17,211 bases of DNA. Source: an uncultured Alistipes sp. (GTDB lineage Bacteria > Bacteroidota > Bacteroidia > Bacteroidales > Rikenellaceae). A program made the translations under genes and the position numbers. The stretch covers positions 1-17,211 of the forward strand of contig CAAFWE010000189.1 in the NCBI GenBank assembly GCA_900766655.1, read 5' to 3'. The notes under the pieces are model-generated. The model was not told where the DNA came from. It saw only the letters and a program-made list of their open reading frames with translations, and did not search any database. Of the stretch, positions 7,489 through 14,745 are shown piece after piece (the stretch's first letter is position 1; every line of letters starts with the position of its first letter).

Positions 7489-7995
7489 TTACTCCATTTC
7501 GAGTTCTAAAATTGTTTCGGTCAGTCGCTCGAGAGCGAGGTCGATCTTCCAATCTTTGCGCTCCTCGCCCACATAGTTCGATATGGCGCGAATCTCGGCA
7601 CAAGGCACACCTTCGGCCTTGGCAAGTGCAAAGAGTGCGGCACCCTCCATATTCTCGATGTCGGCACCATCGGCCTCCATACCGCAGTGCGATACGGTGT
7701 TGCTTATGACGGTGGGTAGATTTACCTCTATTGATGGGTGGTACGAGTCGATATAGCCCGTCGAGATGTGGGCATATCGCTCCTCCGTAACCGCTACCAC
7801 ATCGCCCTTTTGTAGGGTGTGGTCATAGGCTCCCGCAATACCGCAGAGTATCAGTGGCCCACGCTCGGTGCGGAGTATGCGTGCCACCTCGATAGCGCAC
7901 TCCACCGCCCCGACACCGCAGATGCGGATATCGAGGTCGGGGCGCACCTCCCTCAAACGGGCAGCCTCCAATTCGGTAGGAAAGAGTATAATCAT
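7489..7995 (-). CDS. mqnB: Futalosine hydrolase (futalosine menaquinone pathway)
   Basis: This 168-residue nucleosidase of the PNP/MTAN superfamily cleaves futalosine to dehypoxanthinyl futalosine and hypoxanthine. Visible motifs are the N-terminal MIILFPTELEA, CGVGAVECA (26-34), LILCGIAGAYD (48-58), LQKGDVVAVTEERYAH (61-76), ENMEGAALFALA (114-125; the ME pair is the ribose-binding element of the superfamily) and IRAISNYVGE (135-144) followed by W149. It is shorter than many MqnB proteins, apparently by compact loops in the middle, but the core motifs are present. The start is fixed by the strand beginning MIILFPTE and a purine-rich AGGGGCGAGG stretch upstream. It lies 28 bases after the aminopeptidase gene and 5 bases before mqnD, and the adjacency to mqnD makes the assignment secure. 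Confidence 0.9.
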   Translation of the reverse strand: MIILFPTELEAARLREVRPDLDIRICGVGAVECAIEVARILRTERGPLILCGIAGAYDHTLQKGDVVAVTEERYAHISTGYIDSYHPSIEVNLPTVISNTVSHCGMEADGADIENMEGAALFALAKAEGVPCAEIRAISNYVGEERKDWKIDLALERLTETILELEME

Positions 7996-8023
7996 AAAAG
8001 CCTCGCCCCTAATGTTGTTGCGA

Positions 8024-9418
8024 TTATTTGCCCACTACAGCCTCGAGCTCCTCGACGGTCGATGGGATGTGCTTGTCGCCAATTACGCGACCTCCCTCGG
8101 CGGTCACTACGATGTCGTCCTCGATGCGAATACCACCAAAGTCACGATATTCGTCGAGCTTATCGTAGTTGACGATGCCCTTGTAGAGTCCCTCGGCCTT
8201 CGACTTGTCGATAAGTGCAGGGATGAAGTAGATGCCTGGTTCGTTGCTCATCACCGTACCCTCGCGCAATCGCCAAGCGGCACGATAGACGCAAGTGCCC
8301 GATGCGATAGCTCGCTCCTTCAACTCCGAGAAGTCGTAGCTACGCTCACCCATACCCTCGCAGTCGTGAACATCCATACCCATACCGTGCGAAAGTCCGT
8401 GAGGCATAAAGAGATACATAGCTCCAGCCTCGACTGCATCCTCGGCCGAAGAGGTGATAAGGCCCACATCGTGCAAGCCCTCTGCCAATGTAAGCAGAGC
8501 CTTTTTGTGTACCTCCTCCATATACATTGCACCAGCCTTCATATTCTGTGGTGCCTCGTCGTGGGCACGCAAAACTATCTCGTAGATATCTCGTTGCTTC
8601 TGGGTGAACTTACCCGATACTGGGTAGGTACGAGTGTGGTCCGAGCAGTAGTTCTCGAGCGACTCCGCACCGCCATCCACCAAGAGCAATCGACCATTCT
8701 CCAACACTCCGTCGCTGTTGAGGTTGTGCAGTGTCTCACCGTGCTGTGACACGATGCTTGGGAATGATACACCGAGTCCTTGCGACTTGGCAATACCCTC
8801 CATAGCTCCTGCAATCTCGCGCTCCACAACACCCGCCCTACACATATTCATTGCGGTGGTGTGCATAGCGTATCCGAGCTGGAAGGCACGCTCGAGAGCC
8901 TCGATCTCCTCGGCCGACTTCACCTCGCGCATCTCGGCTACTGCAAACATCAAATCGACTGACTTGTGGTTGTAGAGCTCCGAAATTGGCAAACCCAAGA
9001 GGCGTGCAAGCTCAATCTTGCTCTCGCCACGATAAGGAGGCAAGAAGTGAATCTTGCGGCCCTGCTTCAAGGCGGTGGCAATCACGCCATCGAGAGCCTT
9101 GAGAGGTTGGCAGTTGGTGACACCCACCTGAGCACCCAGCTCCACAAGGCGTGGCTGAGGGCCTGTCCAGATGATATCCTCGACGGTGAAATCATCGCCA
9201 AAGAGCATCTCCTCGCCCGACTCGGCATCGATAACTGCCATCAATGTTGGTAGGTTGAGGCCAAAGTAGTAGATGAAGGTCGAGTCCTGACGGAAGGTGT
9301 AGGCGTTGTTCGGATAGTTGTATGGCGAAAATGTGTTGCCAGCAATCAATATCAAACCATTGCCAATGCGGTGGCGCAACTCGGCGCGACGATTTTTGTA
9401 GGTATTTGCACTAAACAT
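8024..9418 (-). CDS. pepP: Xaa-Pro aminopeptidase (aminopeptidase P family, M24B)
   Basis: This 464-residue cytoplasmic dinuclear metalloprotease releases N-terminal residues from peptides whose second residue is proline. The N-terminal AMP_N-like domain (about 1-150) includes YLP-type wording such as FRQDSTFIYYFGLN. The C-terminal pita-bread domain carries all five expected metal ligands: D248 (LLVDGGAE), D260 (CSDHTRTYP), H344 (PHGLSHGMGMDVHD), E393 (MSNEPGIYF) and E433 (GIRIEDDI). H340 is the expected second-shell histidine. The length is close to E. coli PepP (441). The gene is first in an operon with mqnB, mqnD and a methyltransferase. A clear -7 box lies 33 bases upstream of the ATG. 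Its functional link to menaquinone synthesis, if any, is not obvious. Confidence 0.93.
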   Translation of the reverse strand: MFSANTYKNRRAELRHRIGNGLILIAGNTFSPYNYPNNAYTFRQDSTFIYYFGLNLPTLMAVIDAESGEEMLFGDDFTVEDIIWTGPQPRLVELGAQVGVTNCQPLKALDGVIATALKQGRKIHFLPPYRGESKIELARLLGLPISELYNHKSVDLMFAVAEMREVKSAEEIEALERAFQLGYAMHTTAMNMCRAGVVEREIAGAMEGIAKSQGLGVSFPSIVSQHGETLHNLNSDGVLENGRLLLVDGGAESLENYCSDHTRTYPVSGKFTQKQRDIYEIVLRAHDEAPQNMKAGAMYMEEVHKKALLTLAEGLHDVGLITSSAEDAVEAGAMYLFMPHGLSHGMGMDVHDCEGMGERSYDFSELKERAIASGTCVYRAAWRLREGTVMSNEPGIYFIPALIDKSKAEGLYKGIVNYDKLDEYRDFGGIRIEDDIVVTAEGGRVIGDKHIPSTVEELEAVVGK

Positions 9419-9451
9419 ATTATATCGAATTTCGTGTTAAACCATTTTTTA

Positions 9452-9459
9452 CAAATATA
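9452..9459 (-). promoter_or_regulatory. Putative -7 box for the pepP-mqnB-mqnD-methyltransferase operon
   Basis: The minus strand reads TATATTTG, matching TAnnTTTG, and transcription would begin about 27 bases before the pepP ATG. No TTTG is visible at the ideal -33 distance. An 8-bp inverted repeat (TTTACAAA at 9448-9455, TTTGTAAA at 9469-9476) overlaps the box and could be an operator or simply AT-rich sequence. Confidence 0.55.
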
Positions 9460-9539
9460 CATATTTTTTTTGTAAAGGTCGTGGGTTTATTCAAAAAATA
9501 GCCCTAATTTCGGTTTTTAATAATTTTTTTCGTTTTATG

Positions 9540-9572
9540 TTGCTCGAGATATACGAAGTAGTGGTATCTTTG
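9540..9572 (+). promoter_or_regulatory. Putative promoter of the DUF1566-like / GH28 unit
   Basis: TATCTTTG at 9565-9572 matches the TAnnTTTG -7 box. A TTG at 9540-9542 lies 22 bases upstream, slightly longer than the ideal spacing. Transcription would start about 25-30 bases before the ATG at 9606. This places the in-frame ATG at 9537 upstream of the transcript and rules it out as the start. Confidence 0.5.
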
Positions 9573-9605
9573 CAGAGAAACCTCTTCAACATAAATATTA
9601 TCGGA

Positions 9606-10058
9606 ATGAAAAGATTTACATTACTCTTTTTGGCACTATTTGCGCTATTTAGCCTCTCGGCTCAAAATTATAAGGTAGGCGACTACTACGATGTCGATGG
9701 CAAGAAGGGCATCGTCTTCGAGGTGTCGCAAGATGGCAAACACGGAACAATCGTAGCTCTAACCCAGCCCAAAGAGCTTATGACTTGGGATAAGGCTATG
9801 GAGTGGGGCAAGCAGCTCAAGGATGGCTGGTATATCCCTTCGCACAAGGAGCTGCTCGCTTTGCTGAGTGTGCGCGATGTGGTGAATGAAAAGCTGCAAG
9901 AGGTTGGTCAACGACTGACTATGCACTCATCCTATTTCTATTGGTCTACCACCGAATTTGACAACTACTGTGTGTGGGTTGTATGTATGATGACAGGCAG
10001 TAGTGGTGGAAGCTACAAACTGAATCCGTTTAATGTTCGTGCTGTGTCAAAATTCTAA
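9606..10058 (+). CDS. Small secreted DUF1566 (Lcl_C)-like protein
   Basis: The product has 150 residues with a signal peptide (MKRFTLLFLALFALFSLSA, likely cleaved near Q20). The mature part resembles the Lcl_C/DUF1566 fold common in Bacteroidetes and Fibrobacter surface proteins. It has an opening YKVGDYYDVDGKKGIVFEV segment, the central WDKAMEWGKQLKDGWYIPSHKELLAL (the W-Y-I-P-S-x-x-E-L-L motif), YWSTTE (112-117) and the terminal NVRAVSKF. The fold is related to C-type-lectin-like formylglycine-enzyme domains. No enzymatic function is known for such short versions, and binding or surface exposure is an inference. Start chosen at the signal peptide and downstream of the -7 box. It is 21 bases ahead of the GH28 gene with no promoter-like sequence between, so the two are probably cotranscribed. 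Confidence 0.75.
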   Translation: MKRFTLLFLALFALFSLSAQNYKVGDYYDVDGKKGIVFEVSQDGKHGTIVALTQPKELMTWDKAMEWGKQLKDGWYIPSHKELLALLSVRDVVNEKLQEVGQRLTMHSSYFYWSTTEFDNYCVWVVCMMTGSSGGSYKLNPFNVRAVSKF

Positions 10059-10079
10059 AAACTAAATAACCAATCTACT

Positions 10080-11435
10080 ATGAAAAGAGCTCTTTTTTCG
10101 TTTTTGATGCTTTTTGTTGTAGTCGCTACTGCAAGTGCAGCGGATTACAACATCAAGAAGTATGGTGCTGTGAGTGACACCACCAAATATAGTACCAAGG
10201 CTATTCAGCGTGCTATCGATGCCTGCTCGAATGCGGGTGGTGGTCGTGTGGTTGTGCCTACGGGCAACTACAAGATTGGCTCCATAGTTCTCAAAAGCAA
10301 TGTCCACCTCCACTTGGAGCGAGGCGCAACACTCTATGGTAGCACCAATATCAAGGACTACATCCCATTCGGCACCGACTTCAAGTCGTTGCGTACACAG
10401 GGCACCACCGTACAGCTTATCTATGGCGACAAGGTGGAGAATGTGGTGATTGATGGCTATGGCACTATCGATGGTCGTGGTCGCTACTTCGTCACCAATC
10501 GTGGTAAGGATGAGGGTATCACCCGTCCGCACCTCTTGCGCTTTGTGCAGAGCAAGAATATCGTGGTTCGCGATATCACAGTTCGCAACTCGCCTTGCTG
10601 GATGCAGCACTACCTCGCTTGCGACCATGTGCGTATCGATGGCGTGACCATATTCAATCGCAACCACTTCAACAACGATGGTCTCGACCTCGATGGTTGC
10701 CACGATGTGATTGTCTCGAACTGCTTTGTCGATTCGGACGATGATGGTATTGTGCTGAAGAGCACCTCGCCTCGCCTCTGCGAGAATATCACCATCTCGA
10801 ACTGCATCGTATCGTCGCACTGCAACGCTGTGAAGATGGGTACCGAGACTACGGGTGGTTTCCGCAATATCAACATCAACAACATCGTCGTTATGCCAAG
10901 CTCCGACCAGCGCGAGAAGTTCTGCGGTCAGTGGATTGGTATCTCGGCTATCGCTCTCGAGATTGTCGATGGCGGTGTGATGGAGAATATCAATGTCAGC
11001 AACTTCACCGTTGAGGGTACACAGGCACCTATCTTTGTGCGTCTTGCAAACCGCGCTCGCCCATACCAGAAGGATCTCGAGAAGCCTGGCGTAGGTCACA
11101 TCAGAGATGTTCGCATCAGCAATGTCACCGTATATAACGCAGGCCCTATCGGCTCCTCTATCACTGGCATTCCAGGCCACTGCGTCGAGGATGTGGAGTT
11201 GAGCAATATTCTCATCCACCAGAAGGGTGGTGTGACAGCCGATATGTTGCCAAAAATCTACGAGAAGGCGGCCGATGAGCGTGTGCGTAAGTACCCAGAG
11301 GGTACTGGTTGGGGTATCTTGCCAGCCAAGGGTTTCTTCGTGCGTCACGCACGCAATATCAAGTTCTCGAATGTCATCATCAAGTCGGAGCAACCCGATA
11401 TTCGCCCTGACTTCCTCAAGATTGATGTAGAGTAG
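10080..11435 (+). CDS. Secreted glycoside hydrolase family 28 (polygalacturonase-like)
   Basis: The product has 451 residues with a signal peptide (MKRALFSFLMLFVVVATASA). It forms a right-handed parallel beta-helix, as shown by the opening YGAVSD...AIQRAIDACSNAGGGRVVVPTGNY and many repeated NITISN / NINVSN / DVRISNV turns. GH28 active-site regions are visible: NNDGLDLDGC (198-207) in place of NTDG, and DSDDDGIVLKS (218-228) with the expected aspartate pair D221/D222. SHCNAVKMGTE (246-256) stands where canonical polygalacturonases have a GHG motif. It therefore belongs to a divergent GH28 subgroup, perhaps acting on rhamnogalacturonan or substituted pectin. Substrate cannot be fixed from sequence. 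It follows the DUF1566-like gene by 21 bases and is closed by a strong terminator. Confidence 0.88.
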   Translation: MKRALFSFLMLFVVVATASAADYNIKKYGAVSDTTKYSTKAIQRAIDACSNAGGGRVVVPTGNYKIGSIVLKSNVHLHLERGATLYGSTNIKDYIPFGTDFKSLRTQGTTVQLIYGDKVENVVIDGYGTIDGRGRYFVTNRGKDEGITRPHLLRFVQSKNIVVRDITVRNSPCWMQHYLACDHVRIDGVTIFNRNHFNNDGLDLDGCHDVIVSNCFVDSDDDGIVLKSTSPRLCENITISNCIVSSHCNAVKMGTETTGGFRNININNIVVMPSSDQREKFCGQWIGISAIALEIVDGGVMENINVSNFTVEGTQAPIFVRLANRARPYQKDLEKPGVGHIRDVRISNVTVYNAGPIGSSITGIPGHCVEDVELSNILIHQKGGVTADMLPKIYEKAADERVRKYPEGTGWGILPAKGFFVRHARNIKFSNVIIKSEQPDIRPDFLKIDVE

Positions 11436-11458
11436 TCGAGCCATCTGGCAGAGATAGC

Positions 11459-11501
11459 AAAAGAGTCTCTCCGACCACGCAAGGTCGGAGAGACTCTTTT
11501 T
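11459..11501. terminator. Strong terminator shared by GH28 and WG-repeat genes
   Basis: An 18-bp perfect stem (11459-11476 with 11483-11500, core GAGTCTCTCCGACC) closes a 6-base loop, ACGCAA. On the plus strand it ends in CTTTTTG, a typical rho-independent tail for the GH28 transcript, 24 bases after its stop codon. On the minus strand the tail is CTTTTG, usable by the convergent WG-repeat gene, whose stop codon lies about 20 bases before it. Confidence 0.9.
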
Positions 11502-11518
11502 GTCTGATGAGGTTGAGG

Positions 11519-12655
11519 CTATTTTACAATTTTGCCTTCGTGGTCGATTATGTGCCAGCTGTAGCTGCAATCCTCCTGCACCTGGAATGTATCGGCCGAA
11601 ATCATCTCGATATCGGAGTAGATGGCCGGTGTGATAGGCTTACCCGTGTGGCGATTCATAATGCCGAAGCTGTTCAACACTTCGTACTTCATATAGTCCG
11701 ACATCGCATATATCGTCTCGCAATCCTTGCTGTTGTAGTCGTAAGGGTAGTTGAGCATATAGGTCTGATCGTAGAGGAATGGAATGAGCACATTGCCCTC
11801 GAAGTCGGTCTTCCACTGCTTGCCCGAGGCGGTGAGCGTCAAACCATCCGGCTCGATGTCGATATAGCTGTAGGTGACAGGGAGGAGGGTGTTGAGGTTA
11901 GAGTCGAGAACACCATACTTGCTGTTGTTGATGATGATGCGATAACCCTTCTCGGGAGCCCATATCTCGTCGTACTGCGGCTCGATGGCCCAATTGCCCT
12001 GACGGTCAATAATACCCAACTTACCCTCGGCATTGACCATAATGGAGTAGTCATCGTGGAAGGCGTAGCCATCGATGAATACGCTGCGCGCTTTAGCGTA
12101 GGTGAACTGGAATGGGATGACCACCTCGTTCTGCGCATTGATGAAGCCAATCTTGCCCTCCTTGACCACTGCTGCCAAACCCTCGGAGAAGAGCCACGCG
12201 TATGTGTAGTTGTTGTCCTTGGCGTCGATGACAATCTTGCCGCTATTCACATTGACAAAACCGCGCTTGCCCTTGGTGGCATACACCGCCAGAGAGTCGC
12301 CCTCCGAGACGTCCGATACCCAATCCCACTTCGGCGAGATGTAGTGCTTGGTGCGATTGTCGTACATACGCCACTTGTTGTCGTTGAATTTGTGGAGGAC
12401 GATGTCCTCCGAGAGCTCTTTCGAGCCCCAGCTACATTTGCCATAGGTGCTCATGTAGTAGGCGAAGCCGATGACTCCTACGATGGCCACCGCCAGCGTC
12501 AAGAAGATGGTGGCAAGAGCGCGACGCAACCCCTTGCTGTTGGTAATCCAGTTGCGGAGGGTGCGCCAAGCGAGGCGACCTGCTGCGATGAGTGTCGTCA
12601 CAATCAGGGCTGCTACACCGAGCAGAGCCTGAAAAATCTGAGTTAGTCTTTTCAT
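11519..12655 (-). CDS. WG-repeat (KWG-like) membrane-anchored protein
   Basis: This 378-residue protein has two N-terminal hydrophobic segments (about 5-26 and 46-67). The rest is built from WG/KWG-type beta repeats of the form K-x-G-x-I/V-[ND]-x-x-G-x-x-I-x-P. Examples are KRGFVNVNSGKIVI (130-143), KIGFINAQNEVVIPFQF (168-184), KLGIIDRQGNWAIEPQYDE (212-230), KYGVLDSNLNTLLP (246-259), FEGNVLIPFLYD (285-296) and FGIMNRHTGKPITPAIY (330-346). A last partial unit lies at the C-terminus. WG repeats are thought to fold as a solenoid or propeller and to mediate binding, and no enzymatic residues are evident. The first segment could be a signal anchor. The gene appears monocistronic, follows the RSH terminator and converges on GH28. 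I see no clear promoter box in its short leader. Confidence 0.8.
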   Translation of the reverse strand: MKRLTQIFQALLGVAALIVTTLIAAGRLAWRTLRNWITNSKGLRRALATIFLTLAVAIVGVIGFAYYMSTYGKCSWGSKELSEDIVLHKFNDNKWRMYDNRTKHYISPKWDWVSDVSEGDSLAVYATKGKRGFVNVNSGKIVIDAKDNNYTYAWLFSEGLAAVVKEGKIGFINAQNEVVIPFQFTYAKARSVFIDGYAFHDDYSIMVNAEGKLGIIDRQGNWAIEPQYDEIWAPEKGYRIIINNSKYGVLDSNLNTLLPVTYSYIDIEPDGLTLTASGKQWKTDFEGNVLIPFLYDQTYMLNYPYDYNSKDCETIYAMSDYMKYEVLNSFGIMNRHTGKPITPAIYSDIEMISADTFQVQEDCSYSWHIIDHEGKIVK

Positions 12656-12702
12656 TTTTTTATCCTTTCTTTTTTAGATGTTGTTCACAATTGTGCGGAG
12701 AC

Positions 12703-12762
12703 ACAAAAAATGCGCTCCATAATAGTTGCGAGTCTCGCTGTTTACTATTATAGAGCGCATTT
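12703..12762 (-). terminator. Rho-independent terminator of the RSH operon
   Basis: A 19-pair stem (12762-12744 with 12726-12708 on the minus strand) is followed by a TTTTTTGTGT tail. The single non-Watson-Crick position is C/A in the plus-strand RNA but a U-G wobble in the minus-strand RNA, so the hairpin is best formed by minus-strand transcripts reading out of the RSH gene, 53 bases past its stop. The 17-base loop contains its own small inverted repeat, GCGA/TCGC. Confidence 0.88.
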
Positions 12763-12815
12763 AAGGCAAAATCTATCTTCTCAGGCTCGAAAAAATGAAA
12801 TATTCCTCTTTTCTG

Positions 12816-14693
12816 CTATTCTATATCGATTCTCGATATCTCGTCCACTCCGTTGATGGCCGATATGGAGTTGATGGCAATATCCAACTCGTTGGCCGAA
12901 TGTATCGAGAAATCGATGGTGGCGGTGGCAATTCTGTCGTTAGTCTCGGTCGAGAGTTTGTTTATCGAGAGGCGAAGTCTCTCGGTGATGCAGTCGATCA
13001 AATCGCTCAACAGATGGTAGCGGTCCACACCGCGAATCTGCACACGCACAGGGTAGAGGAAGTGCTCGTTCTCCTCGAAGTCCACCGCAAGAATCGAGTC
13101 GCCCTGCTCGGATGCCATACGCACAGCGGTGGAGCAGTTGCGCTTGTGGAGGATAATCTCTCCGTCGTCGAGCTTGAAACCTATCACCTCATCGCCAGGC
13201 AGTGGGTGGCAATTCGGACAACGCTTGTAGTCGAGCTGACTCACCGAGGCGATATAGTTGCGAAGGTGACGCTTGGCCTTGTAGGTCATCACGTGGTTAA
13301 TCCAGTCGATGTCGGGCAGCGAGTTCTCGTCGGTGCCAATCTCCACGCAGTCGCCACGACGCAGTGGGGTCTTCACCGACATCAGCTTGCCATTGATGCG
13401 AGCCGAGACTGCGTGTCGACCAATCTCGCTGTGAATCTCGAAGGCAAAGTCCAATGCTGTGGCTCCCTTAGGTAGGATAATGCCCTTGCCCTTTGGCGAG
13501 AATACCATAATATCGTCGTTGTAGAACGAAGATGTTACGCTATCCATATAGTCCATATCCTTGTTGTGGTAGGCCACATCGCGCAATACCTCCTTGAACT
13601 TCTCCATCCATTGCGCCACATTTGTCTCGGTACGCTCGGCAGAGCAACCAATGCGAGAGTTACGCACCATACGCTCCGACGAGATGTGTATCTCCTCCCA
13701 GGTGCCTTGCTCGCTGAGCAACTTGACGTGGAAACTCTGGTAGCCATTCTCCTTCGGGCTATCGATGTAGTTCGATACACTGCCTGGACGCTCCTTGAAT
13801 GCCGATGTGAGCACTGCGTAGATGTCGAGTGCGCCACGCTTTTCGTGTGCGATGTCGACTCCGTAGTAGACCACTCGTATGTAGTGCTTGCCACTGACAT
13901 GGTTGTAGTCGCAGCTGCTCGACTGCATCTTGCGCCAAATGCTGTAAGGTGTGCGGTAGCGCACCTCGGCCTTGAAGTGTGGGCAGTCGCCCTCCTTGCC
14001 TATATCCTCAATCTTTTTGATGAATGCGCCTATTACATCACTATTCTCTGCCTGCTCCTTGGCCAAAAGGTTGGCAATGTTGTCATATTCGCGCGGACAG
14101 CGATAGCGGAACGAGAGGTTCTCCAACTCGCTCTTGATGTGGTAGAGTCCCAGACGGTTTGCCAATGGAGCGTAGAAGTAGTCGGTCTCTCCGGCAATCT
14201 TCATCTGCTTGTCGGGGCGCATACTATCGAGTGTTCGCATATTGTGCAGACGGTCGGCCAACTTGATGAGAATGGCACGCACATCGTACTGCACCGAGGC
14301 GAGAATCTGGCGGTAGTTGTCCACCTGCTTCGATTGCTCGTACTTATCCTTCTTCTGCTTGGTCACCACACCCACCAAAAACGCTACATCGTCGCCAAAG
14401 CGGTTGCGGATATCTTCGATGGTGTAGGGGGTATCCTCCACTACATCGTGCAGAAAGGCTGCAATTACGGGGTTGGCTCCCAACTCCAACTCCATAGCTG
14501 CAATGCGAGCTACTGCAATCGGATGGATAATGTAGGGTTCGCCAGTCTTGCGGCGTTGCTCCTTGTGAGCCTCTGCTGCCAAGGCGTAGGCCTCGCGCAC
14601 ACGCTGCATATCCTCGGGCGAGGTGTGCTGTTCCATATAGGCAAACAGCGATGCTATGCTCTCCTCTATTTGGGTAGTGTAGATGTCGTTCAT
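12816..14693 (-). CDS. RelA/SpoT homologue (RSH) with intact hydrolase and degenerate synthetase
   Basis: This 625-residue long RSH protein acts in stringent-response (p)ppGpp metabolism. Order: HD hydrolase (about 30-185) with RRKTGEPYIIHP, H57, HDVVEDT (82-88) and KLADRLHNMRT (144-154), all the residues needed for (p)ppGpp hydrolysis. Next is a RelA/SpoT synthetase region (about 235-360), then TGS (393-453, VFSPKGKGIILPKGATALDFAF), a zinc-finger/CC-type region (CPNCHPLPGDEV, 492-503) and ACT (548-625). The synthetase keeps YSIWRKMQ and NGYQSFH. RPKH is changed to RYRT, the aspartate of the YDLxAxR motif is apparently replaced (KHYIRVVYY), and EIQIRT is EIHISS. This suggests a mainly hydrolytic enzyme, which is an inference. 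The ATG at 14693 is preferred, and an in-frame GTG at 14738 would add 15 unconserved residues. It lies 52 bases after the membrane-protein gene and is probably in its operon. Confidence 0.88.
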   Translation of the reverse strand: MNDIYTTQIEESIASLFAYMEQHTSPEDMQRVREAYALAAEAHKEQRRKTGEPYIIHPIAVARIAAMELELGANPVIAAFLHDVVEDTPYTIEDIRNRFGDDVAFLVGVVTKQKKDKYEQSKQVDNYRQILASVQYDVRAILIKLADRLHNMRTLDSMRPDKQMKIAGETDYFYAPLANRLGLYHIKSELENLSFRYRCPREYDNIANLLAKEQAENSDVIGAFIKKIEDIGKEGDCPHFKAEVRYRTPYSIWRKMQSSSCDYNHVSGKHYIRVVYYGVDIAHEKRGALDIYAVLTSAFKERPGSVSNYIDSPKENGYQSFHVKLLSEQGTWEEIHISSERMVRNSRIGCSAERTETNVAQWMEKFKEVLRDVAYHNKDMDYMDSVTSSFYNDDIMVFSPKGKGIILPKGATALDFAFEIHSEIGRHAVSARINGKLMSVKTPLRRGDCVEIGTDENSLPDIDWINHVMTYKAKRHLRNYIASVSQLDYKRCPNCHPLPGDEVIGFKLDDGEIILHKRNCSTAVRMASEQGDSILAVDFEENEHFLYPVRVQIRGVDRYHLLSDLIDCITERLRLSINKLSTETNDRIATATIDFSIHSANELDIAINSISAINGVDEISRIDIE

Positions 14694-14745
14694 AACGGTC
14701 TCTTCTTGTTTCTCTTTTGAGTAATCGCCCCCTACCACGAAGGCG

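Noticed and set aside
7868..8749. 293-codon open frame on the plus strand
   Set aside because: It is antisense to mqnB and pepP and spans their junction, so it is explained as a shadow.
10062..11570. 502-codon open frame on the minus strand covering the whole GH28 gene
   Set aside because: It is exactly antisense to a well-supported GH28 gene. The translation has no family features and is rich in Ile, Val, Asp, Thr and His, as expected of a codon-bias shadow. It also crosses the strong terminator at 11459-11501.
11507..12646. 379-codon open frame on the plus strand
   Set aside because: It is antisense to the WG-repeat gene, whose repeats are visible in the minus-strand translation. The plus-strand product resembles no fold I can name.
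12686..12695. Perfect 10-bp palindrome CACAATTGTG upstream of the WG-repeat gene
   Set aside because: It is short and single, and without a known regulator or conserved copies it cannot be told from chance.
13566..14720. 384-codon open frame on the plus strand
   Set aside because: It is antisense to the conserved RSH gene, and its leucine/valine-rich composition is a reflection of the opposite coding strand.
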